DNA of 64,000 bases, taken from Siphonodentalium dalli (lineage: Eukaryota > Mollusca > Scaphopoda > Gadilida > Siphonodentaliidae). Shown here piece by piece: positions 62,701 through 64,000 of this stretch. The notes beneath the pieces are model-generated. The model did not search any database. It saw nothing but the letters and a program-made list of their open reading frames with translations, and was not told the DNA's origin. Position numbers and translations under genes: made by a program. Each line of letters opens with the position of its first letter. The stretch's first letter is position 1. The DNA is taken from the NCBI GenBank assembly GCA_032622095.1, contig CP136069.1:69465319-69529318 (forward strand), read 5' to 3'.

Positions 62701-63211
62701 TCCATTCTAGAGTTATTCTTTTTGTTCATCTGAAAATAATGACTTTTTGTCCGTCCTGTCAGATATATAACCCATGGGTTGAAACATGATATCTTCCAAC
62801 GGATATTTCCCCATCCCCCACCCTGGATATCTCCTCCCCTTTCAGAATATTTTTCAATGCTTCAACCTTCTCAAATATTTACGATCAAACTTTTATTGAA
62901 CTTTGGTATCTCATTGGATTAATTGGACAATTGTCTGTAATTCCATTGTAACAGTAATGTTCACATAACAACAGTTTTGATATGCAAAATCTCATTGTTA
63001 GAGAGGTATTAATAATGAAAATAAGAACAAAGTCAATCTATTTTTTCATGAACTGACTGGTAGTGATGATGGTTTTAAAAACTATTATGATTTTTCACAT
63101 TTTCCCACTGCGAAGGCCTTATAATTTATCATTTTTATGTCGTTACAGTTGAGAGACCTGACCGAAATTACGATACAAGAAATTGTTCACACAGCAGGCA
63201 AGATTAATGTT
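21707..63211 (+). CDS. PMPCA: Mitochondrial processing peptidase subunit alpha, exons 1-10, 3' end outside window
   Basis: Non-catalytic alpha subunit of the matrix peptidase that removes targeting presequences. Ten exons (21707-21759, 35678-35880, 46154-46233, 52745-52827, 53478-53580, 54652-54744, 55488-55766, 56731-56942, 62416-62506, 63149-63211) join in one frame for 420 codons; the family has about 525, so about 100 codons lie to the right. In order: an Arg-rich presequence ([19 protein letters not shown]), [26 protein letters not shown], the central fold, then the glycine-rich substrate loop [20 protein letters not shown] about residues 345-365. The catalytic beta subunit has HFLEH; here it is HFLEK, so the zinc site is absent, as expected for alpha. 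Introns 1-3 and 8 are long (13.9, 10.3, 6.5, 5.5 kb) and full of mobile DNA. Exons 3, 5 and 8 have partial copies just upstream. Confidence 0.96.
22065..23349. mobile_element. hAT-like DNA transposon with CCGGTCC subterminal repeats
   Basis: Ends TAGTGATGCGGACCGGTCC and GGTCCGGTCCGCATCACTA, with a perfect 8-bp target duplication CAAAACAT (22057-22064 and 23350-23357). Both ends carry many copies of GGTCCGG/CCGGACC. 1285 bp; internal sequence AT-rich without recognised transposase. It lies near the start of PMPCA intron 1. Confidence 0.9.
23633..25063. mobile_element. Inner hAT-like element with ATCGG subterminal repeats
   Basis: Ends TAGTGATGAGCCGAT and AATCGGCTCTGACATCACT. Both ends repeat AATCGG/CCGATT. 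Flanking 8-bp duplication AAATCTTC (23625-23632 and 25064-25071). 1431 bp. Confidence 0.8.
25319..25487. repeat. 169-bp GC-rich palindrome
   Basis: Arms of about 75 bp run from GTAACGCGCTCCGCCCCCCT to the inverted AGAGCGCGTTAC, through GCGCTGCCC, CGCTTCTATATACGCGCCTG and CTTCACGTTAATGG. Loop about 14 nt near 25400. Much richer in G+C than its surroundings. It is absent from the inverted composite copy. Confidence 0.85.
26050..26946. mobile_element. Small DNA element with CCACAGGCCTTCTAA ends
   Basis: CCACAGGCCTTCTAATCAGTGA at the left is mirrored by CAGTCACTGTTTAGAAGGCCTGTGG-like sequence at about 26922-26946. About 0.9 kb, with no protein recognised. 25865-26049 and 26947-27400 show nothing else clear. 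Confidence 0.5.
27815..28405. repeat. Left tandem array of the foldback element
   Basis: Four units with TTAATTACAC(A/T)ATCGCGCAAG, TCCACCAT, GATCATAAAAACACAACTTA and TTTCCTGGCGTTTTC. Inverted relative to 31165-31765. A separate small hairpin, GTGATCTCTGTATACA with its complement, lies at about 27522-27562. Confidence 0.85.
28620..30015 (-). pseudogene. Nuclease-like transposon ORF, broken, left arm
   Basis: The minus strand encodes in pieces [81 protein letters not shown], then after a frameshift [13 protein letters not shown], and an acidic tail ([13 protein letters not shown]). E-A-D-T followed much later by G-C-D-Y resembles the acidic metal-binding layout of XPG/FEN-like nucleases and is seen in poorly described proteins of invertebrate repeats. 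Function is inferred. At least two frame breaks. Confidence 0.6.
30383..31135 (+). pseudogene. Nuclease-like transposon ORF, truncated, right arm
   Basis: An open frame of 250 codons: [112 protein letters not shown], then a stop. Near-identical to the left arm but lacks about 80 bp after SIC and everything after ICSA, which includes the G-C-D-Y segment. Its end falls directly against the right tandem array. Counted as an element relic, not a host gene. Confidence 0.65.
31165..31765. repeat. Right tandem array of the foldback element
   Basis: About four ~140-bp units, each with GAAAACGCCAGGAAATTT-like sequence, TTCTTAAGTTGTGTTTTTAT, GATCAGTGAA, ATGGTGGACTTGCGCGATTG and TAATTAAAAGTGAAATTTTG. 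It is the inverted counterpart of 27815-28405. Confidence 0.85.
32411..34562. mobile_element. DNA element with CAGGTCGGGCACAGG ends
   Basis: Ends CAGGTCGGGCACAGGTGCCA and, inverted, TGGCACCTGTGCCCGACCTG, continuing inward with GAGCTAAATAGCT. No clear target duplication found. 2152 bp, of which 1.3 kb is the nested pogo-like element. Confidence 0.75.
33170..34470. mobile_element. pogo/Tigger-like element, nested
   Basis: Ends CAGTGAAACCTCTCCAAACC and GGTTTGGAGAGGTTTTACTG, flanked by TA (33168-33169 and 34471-34472), matching the pogo/Tigger signature of the Tc1/mariner superfamily. Repeats of CTCTCTATAAACCGAA-like sequence lie inside both ends. 1301 bp; no transposase motif seen. Confidence 0.85.
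34780..34870. repeat. Fragment of an AGGCCT / A-tract element end
   Basis: AATTCCCTACCTACCTTGCC, then GATATTTTTTTTTTAGGCCT, resembles the right end of the 15620 and 23402 families. 34871-35677 shows nothing recognisable until exon 2. Confidence 0.4.
35678..35880 (+). CDS. PMPCA: PMPCA exon 2
   Basis: 203 nt, phase 2 in and phase 1 out, between TTCTTACAG and GTAAGT. Encodes the end of the presequence and the start of the mature protein: [39 protein letters not shown]. Matches the alpha-subunit start (TTLDNGLRVAS, FGQFCTVG). A transposon-like inverted repeat begins only 34 bp after the donor. Confidence 0.95.
38030..38720. repeat. Degenerate tandem repeats of about 150-170 bp
   Basis: Recurring order: GCATTTATATTG, CACTGCCA, CAACA(G/C)AGTCCA-like, ACATGGCTCTT..CCTTCTATT, then a CATAT..A run. 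About four copies. ORFs here are not supported. Confidence 0.55.
38740..40690. repeat. GC-richer block of degenerate repeated units, possibly decayed coding element
   Basis: Shared pieces recur: ACGGTCCGTGGCCCACTCCA (39230), similar at 39925; GATTCGGGCAACCAATCCTC (39798 and 40587); AAAGCGCACCAGCCAACTGG-like (38845 and 39885). Several overlapping ORFs up to 177 codons, rich in Pro, Ser and Arg, exist in all frames because G+C is high. None shows a known domain. Remnants of a retroelement are possible. Confidence 0.45.
41058..41413. mobile_element. MITE with ~56-bp inverted ends
   Basis: Left end ATAATTTTTAAAATTAAAATTAG (first 20 shown: ATAATTTTTAAAATTAAAAT) running to CCCGAAACTGAACTAT; right end the inverted copy from ATAGTTCAGTTTCGGGCTTC to ATTAT. 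Its inner part (41186-41345) matches 35960-36135 in inverted orientation, so it belongs to the same family as the 35915 end. Confidence 0.8.
41715..43250. repeat. Tandem and nested repeats, GACCTTGAAATGACC family
   Basis: Units start GAAGGTGACCCGACTT(C/T)GTCCGGG and contain many GACCTTGAA / AAGGTCA words, CCACATACCAAGTTTCATCG and GGCCGTTTTCGAG. They end in ACACAC/ACAGAC runs plus AAAATATATAATAGACTAG at 42430-42446 and 43234-43252. These junctions look like element boundaries in tandem. Confidence 0.7.
43251..44822. repeat. Three tandem repeat blocks with ~120-bp inner units, GCGCATGCGC palindromes
   Basis: Blocks starting at about 43251, 43637 and 44260 each open CTAGCCGATGAGCCCGACGT and close with AGACAGACA runs plus TCTTCAAAATATATA. 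Inside are ~120-bp units with TCGATAGCTCCACCCGTTTC, TCTGCGCATGCGCGAAGC, GGGGCAAGATACATTCACAT. Differences between blocks are mostly in unit number. 44750-44800 is an (ACAG)n(ACAA)n microsatellite. Minus-strand ORFs are translated repeat. Confidence 0.85.
45171..46214. repeat. 522-bp tandem duplication covering the start of PMPCA exon 3
   Basis: 45171-45692 and 45693-46214 are two head-to-tail copies differing at about 4 positions. Each ends inside exon 3, after ATATCACATTTCTT. The right copy continues into the complete exon; the left copy holds only the first 61 nt (45632-45692) with its acceptor. Confidence 0.95.
45632..45702 (+). pseudogene. PMPCA: Truncated duplicate of PMPCA exon 3
   Basis: Keeps the acceptor CATTTCAG and the first 61 nt of exon 3, reading the same residues to SHFL. 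Then the duplicate junction gives KL and a TAA at 45700-45702. No donor follows. If the acceptor were used, translation would end before the HFLEK motif is complete. Confidence 0.9.
46154..46233 (+). CDS. PMPCA: PMPCA exon 3 (degenerate zinc-site exon)
   Basis: 80 nt between CATTTCAG and [26 protein letters not shown] followed by LEKLAFS. The HFLEK sequence replaces the HxxEH zinc motif of the beta subunit, which identifies alpha. The first 61 nt also occur upstream at 45632-45692 in a tandem duplicate. Confidence 0.96.
46280..46525. mobile_element. Hairpin MITE, TTAACCCTTTGAGTGCCAGG family, copy 2
   Basis: Same ends as 4406-4640, in inverted orientation, with the same inner hairpin (about 46329-46400, arms CCAATGCATTCTCTTATATA). 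It lies 46 bp after the PMPCA exon 3 donor. Confidence 0.85.
47178..47447. mobile_element. Nested-hairpin MITE, TTAACCCTTTCATGAC family, copy 3
   Basis: Ends TTAACCCTTCCATGAC and inverted GTGTC..AAAGGGTTAA-like sequence. Two inner hairpins (about 47226-47296 and 47322-47399) with GCATTCTATTATATATACGA-like arms. Diverged from the 10519 copy. Confidence 0.75.
47497..49462. mobile_element. Composite element, inverted copy 2
   Basis: Outer ends AGGCCT + A tract + ATACCTTTGTTTCCCCTAAC and its inverse, as in 23402-25864, but the content is inverted relative to that copy. The inner hAT end with CATCACTAGAAGATTTAAAC is present; the other hAT end and about 0.5 kb beyond it are missing (junction near 47860). 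The same flanking sequence surrounds the hAT in both copies. Confidence 0.78.
49485..49790. repeat. Fragment of the TAGCTCAACTT repeat family
   Basis: Begins TTAGCTCAACTTGAC and ends CAGTGTCATTGACACCTTCA. The same bounds frame the array at 60440-61905. Between them only one diverged unit remains. Confidence 0.5.
49860..50576. repeat. Dispersed repeat, second copy of 4740-5340, cut by a hAT
   Basis: Matches 4860-5330 in order up to CTGGACCTTGCCAAACGCAT, where the hAT copy 2 begins at 50577. Confidence 0.55.
50577..51698. mobile_element. hAT transposon, copy 2, inverted and truncated
   Basis: Starts CAGGGTTGTCAATAGGTACT, the inverted right end of the 19354-20567 element, and continues collinear with it to GTACTGAACATCAGTACGGA. 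The other terminal repeat is absent; sequence switches to the TTATGGGTCTTAG array. Located in PMPCA intron 3. Confidence 0.82.
51632..51868 (+). repeat. 117-bp tandem duplication across hAT/array junction
   Basis: AAGTCCACTCAATGAGTACC through ATTAGCGCGAT occurs twice with a 117-bp period (starting near 51637 and 51754). The period is a multiple of three, which is why an ORF of 91 codons with an internal repeat crosses it; this ORF is not a gene. Confidence 0.85.
51699..52625. repeat. Tandem array of ~155-bp units
   Basis: At least five units with TTATGGGTCTTAGTTTGTCT, TTTATCACCGTTAGCGCGAT, AACTCGATGAAATATTAACC, CAATATTTGGT and ATCTCGGACGAGTTCG. Ends near GGCAGAAGTTTGGTACGACT just before PMPCA exon 4. 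Confidence 0.82.
52745..52827 (+). CDS. PMPCA: PMPCA exon 4
   Basis: 83 nt, phase 0 in and phase 2 out, between TTCTCCTAG and GTTAGT. Encodes [20 protein letters not shown] followed by ISDCQGS. Continues exon 3 exactly as in the family (LAFSSTARF..., LEKHGGICDCQTSRD). Confidence 0.94.
52898..53477 (+). repeat. PMPCA: Repeated copies of PMPCA exon 5 acceptor and start in intron 4
   Basis: GGACACCYTGATATATGC-like sequence, the first ~18 nt of exon 5, occurs at about 52900, 52931, 53355, 53386 and 53431 before the real exon at 53478. Those at 52931, 53355 and 53386 also keep an upstream TTTA(T/C)AG acceptor. Between them lies an unrelated dispersed repeat (53000-53330, CCGGATGATAACT family). 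Confidence 0.8.
53478..53580 (+). CDS. PMPCA: PMPCA exon 5
   Basis: 103 nt, phase 2 in and 0 out. Encodes (R)[19 protein letters not shown] then [15 protein letters not shown]. Acceptor GGTTTACAG, donor GTTTGT. The first ~20 nt are repeated several times in intron 4. Confidence 0.95.
54075..54510 (-). pseudogene. 3' end of a LINE with zinc-knuckle remnant
   Basis: Minus strand reads [14 protein letters not shown], like the C-terminal E-D-E-x-H-F-L-x-x-C of LINE proteins, followed by a broken frame and a (GATAA)n-type tail at 54075-54110. Similar to the C-terminus of the 7440-9085 LINE. Located in PMPCA intron 5. Confidence 0.65.
54652..54744 (+). CDS. PMPCA: PMPCA exon 6
   Basis: 93 nt, phase 0 at both ends, between CACTTTCAG and [26 protein letters not shown] followed by [11 protein letters not shown]. 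Matches the family block that ends PEPLLTEMIHE. It has no start codon and was found by translating between exons 5 and 7. Confidence 0.93.
55010..55400. repeat. Dispersed CCGGATGATA repeat family
   Basis: Diverged units with CCGGATGATA, AATATATGGAATATGAG, GGTTAGGGGCACAGGTCAAG and CCAGAGTTATGG. Related fragments are at 53000-53330, 55880-56060, 62560-62770 and 63560-63725. Confidence 0.5.
55488..55766 (+). CDS. PMPCA: PMPCA exon 7
   Basis: 279 nt, 93 codons, phase 0 at both ends: [35 protein letters not shown] and [10 protein letters not shown]. The alpha-subunit counterparts are [35 protein letters not shown] and QYTGGI. Acceptor TTATTTCAG, donor GTATGT. The largest exon in the window. Confidence 0.97.
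56290..56362. repeat. Single arm of the ACAGTAATGCCC hairpin element
   Basis: AATCCTGAAAAGTTACCCTTAATTCTG-like sequence (core TAATTCTGCTGTGGTTAAGG) through TTAGGGCATTACTGT matches the right arm of 17836-18041. The left arm is missing. Confidence 0.8.
56498..56730 (+). repeat. PMPCA: Three tandem copies of PMPCA exon 8 acceptor and start
   Basis: Copies begin at 56498, 56571 and 56651 (spacings 73, 80, 80 to the real exon at 56731). Each has TTTCAG before GTAGAGAAGGATTTATCTAA-like sequence and extends through ATGCC..GAACTGGCTCAT. Copies two and three read VEKDL... in frame and then reach TAG at the next copy's border (AGG TAG). Confidence 0.92.
56731..56942 (+). CDS. PMPCA: PMPCA exon 8 (glycine-rich loop)
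   Basis: 212 nt, phase 0 in and 2 out. [25 protein letters not shown], then [20 protein letters not shown] and RLYLNVLNR. The glycine-rich loop is the hallmark of the alpha subunit and binds the precursor substrate. Acceptor ATAATTTCAG. The exon begins GTAGAG, so the acceptor junction also looks like a donor (CAG/GTAGAG). Three copies of this acceptor and exon start lie directly upstream. Confidence 0.97.
57005..57095. mobile_element. Single hairpin of the GCAGAATGAGGTCC family
   Basis: GCAGAATGATGTCCCCAGAG, with inverted CTCTGGGATTCTCAT at the other end, resembles one half of 4017-4358. It lies just after the PMPCA exon 8 donor. Confidence 0.65.
57240..58060. repeat. Degenerate tandem repeats with CTGTCCGTCACACTTTC run
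   Basis: A (CTGTCCGTCACACTTTCTGC)n stretch (57330-57420) leads into ~140-bp units with ACAAATATGAACC(A/G)ATTTCAAT, GACTTATTTTGACTTAGAAA and CATCTTAGATG. CCTTTAAAGGCCCACTTAA at 57252 has an inverted mate at about 59562-59580. Confidence 0.55.
58428..59510 (+). mobile_element. hAT transposon remnant with BED-finger start
   Basis: Ends TAGAGATGGGCAGTTAACCG and, inverted, TGGGCGGTTGTG; flanked by the perfect 8-bp duplication TTATTAAA (58420-58427 and 59511-59518). Subterminal AACCGAAACCG/CGGTTGTCG repeats. 1083 bp. Contains the start of a transposase (next entry), so it is an internally deleted hAT. Located in PMPCA intron 8. Confidence 0.9.
58541..58651 (+). pseudogene. hAT transposase N-terminus with partial BED zinc finger
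   Basis: Reads [20 protein letters not shown] followed by [16 protein letters not shown] and a stop. V-W-K-Y-F and the C-x2-C pair are the first half of a BED-type DNA-binding zinc finger. The second half (H-x-H/C) and the whole catalytic domain are missing. Confidence 0.7.
59560..59880 (+). other. Unassigned stretch with a 77-codon ORF
   Basis: An ORF (59643-59876) has no recognised domain. The stretch follows TTAAATGGGCCTTTAAAGG, the inverted mate of 57252, so it may mark an element end. 59881-60440 shows a CTCGAAGTTACC repeat pair (60135-60185) and nothing else. Confidence 0.3.
60440..61905. repeat. Tandem array with CATGGCTGCCAGCAGCCATC units
   Basis: About eight units of ~150-180 bp share ATCATGAAATTTGTCATGGA, TTGACATGTAGATGGGAACG, AGTCATTTTGGGGTCGTTCG, CATGGCTGCCAGCAGCCATC and TTGGCGCGGGCTACAGGTCG. 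Two unit types alternate (TGGTGGCC and CAGCAGCC). Framed by TAGCTCAACTT and AAGTTGAGCTA. Each unit contains a small palindrome GGCTGCCAGCAGCC. Minus ORFs are translated repeat. Confidence 0.85.
62416..62506 (+). CDS. PMPCA: PMPCA exon 9
   Basis: 91 nt, phase 2 in and 0 out: [20 protein letters not shown] followed by [10 protein letters not shown]. Matches the family's [20 protein letters not shown] block. Acceptor CATTTCAG, donor AGG/GTTAGT. Confidence 0.95.
63149..63211 (+). CDS. PMPCA: PMPCA exon 10
   Basis: 63 nt in phase 0 between CGTTACAG and [26 protein letters not shown] then V. Corresponds to the family's VREMVEIITKEF region. Later exons (VELERAKTQL... in vertebrates) were not seen before 64000. 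Confidence 0.87.
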
Positions 63212-63724
63212 GTAAGTTTAGAAGTTAGTTTGATATTGGCCCAGATATCACCACAAATCCTTGTCATTATTTAAATAGTTTAACTGGATCTATTGCTGTG
63301 ATTATGTTTCCCAAGTGTAAGTTACGTAACCTGTTTCGATGGACAATATATTGCACTGGGTAAGTTGACATGGGGAATAAATTTGTTATTATCCATGTTT
63401 GGGAGGTTTTCACCTGAGTTTGTTGAAGTTCTAAACGTGGATAATTAGGTAGCTCAAGTCAAAAATACAATATCTATTCCTGAGATTATTACCTCTTGCC
63501 CTTGATGTCTATTACAACACTATTTTTGTCCCCCAAAATTTTTATGGTTGACTATAGAAATTACCGTCCGTCTGTCCCAGATGGTTTTCAGATAATATAT
63601 TCAGTGGTAACTTACATATGTCCATCTGTGGAACTGTCCCGGATAGATTCCGGATGATATTTTAAGTTGTAATTAATTCAATTAAATAATATTTGGTTTG
63701 TGCGCTTATTGGTTAGGAGCACAG

Positions 63725-64000
63725 GCAGGGACCAGCCGAGAGGGCGACGTGGGCGAAGAAGTCGCCCTATCGCCGTCCACTTCGCCTTATTTTTGCAGTC
63801 GGGCGAAGTTTAAGTCGCCCTCCAATTTTTTGAATTTTTTTTTTTTTGAATTTTTTTTGAATTTTTCAATTTTGAGAAGTCGCCTAACAAAAATGGCTAA
63901 GTTACTAGCAAACACTGTCTGCAGTAGTATCTCAGTGGTGTCCGTTTGAAGTACCAACACCTCTATATATCAATCACAACGCACCACTCACATATGATCA
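63725..64000. mobile_element. Possible hAT-like end with TCGCCC repeats, cut by window edge
   Basis: CAGGGACCAGCCGAGAGGGC is followed by GGGCGA/TCGCCC words in both directions, like the subterminal repeats of the other hAT copies here. The second end would be beyond 64000. The 83-codon ORF (63698-63949) is low-complexity and unsupported. Confidence 0.4.

Noticed and set aside
1-64000. tRNA, rRNA or other structured RNA genes
   Set aside because: No intact B box (GGTTCGAATCC-type) paired with an A box and no rRNA core sequence was seen by eye; a tRNAscan-type search was not possible.

Overview
The window is animal genomic DNA. It has split genes with GT-AG introns (one of the minor AT-AC type), very long introns, and most of the rest is transposon debris. 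Many short inverted-repeat elements, hAT and pogo-like elements, LINE fragments and tandem arrays, with frequent 'tacatgta' words, suggest a marine invertebrate, perhaps a mollusc or another lophotrochozoan. This placement is an inference and is weak.

Two conserved housekeeping genes can be reconstructed exon by exon. Both run off the window. (1) A syntaxin-6 homologue (Qc-SNARE, STX6) lies on the minus strand from the ATG at 20970 down to 3801: six exons, about 195 codons. The end of the SNARE motif and the membrane anchor should lie left of position 1. (2) The mitochondrial processing peptidase alpha subunit (PMPCA) lies on the plus strand from the ATG at 21707 to 63211: ten exons, exactly 420 codons. 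About 100 C-terminal residues should lie to the right. The two start codons face away from each other across 736 bp (20971-21706), a likely shared promoter.

Layout. 1-3800: repeats left of the last visible STX6 exon. 3801-20970: STX6, whose introns hold hairpin MITEs, a LINE (7440-9085), a CR1-like LINE fragment (13580-14083) and a hAT element with a perfect 8-bp target duplication (19354-20567). 21760-35677: PMPCA intron 1, almost entirely mobile DNA: a hAT (22065-23349), a composite nested element (23402-25864), a 4.8-kb inverted-repeat element carrying an inverted pair of nuclease-like ORF fragments (27401-32247), and a pogo-like element inside another element (32411-34562). 35881-46153: intron 2, with inverted-repeat elements and long tandem arrays (41700-44830). 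46154-63211: PMPCA exons 3-10 with further arrays and elements, including an inverted copy of the composite element (47497-49462) and a hAT keeping a BED zinc-finger start (58428-59510).

The most interesting points: three PMPCA exons (3, 5 and 8) are each preceded by partial copies of their own 5' end, mostly with the 3' splice site. STX6 has a textbook U12-type AT-AC intron. The large element in intron 1 is built as a foldback. The two genes act in different processes (endosome/trans-Golgi membrane fusion and mitochondrial presequence cleavage), so the only functional link suggested here is the head-to-head arrangement.
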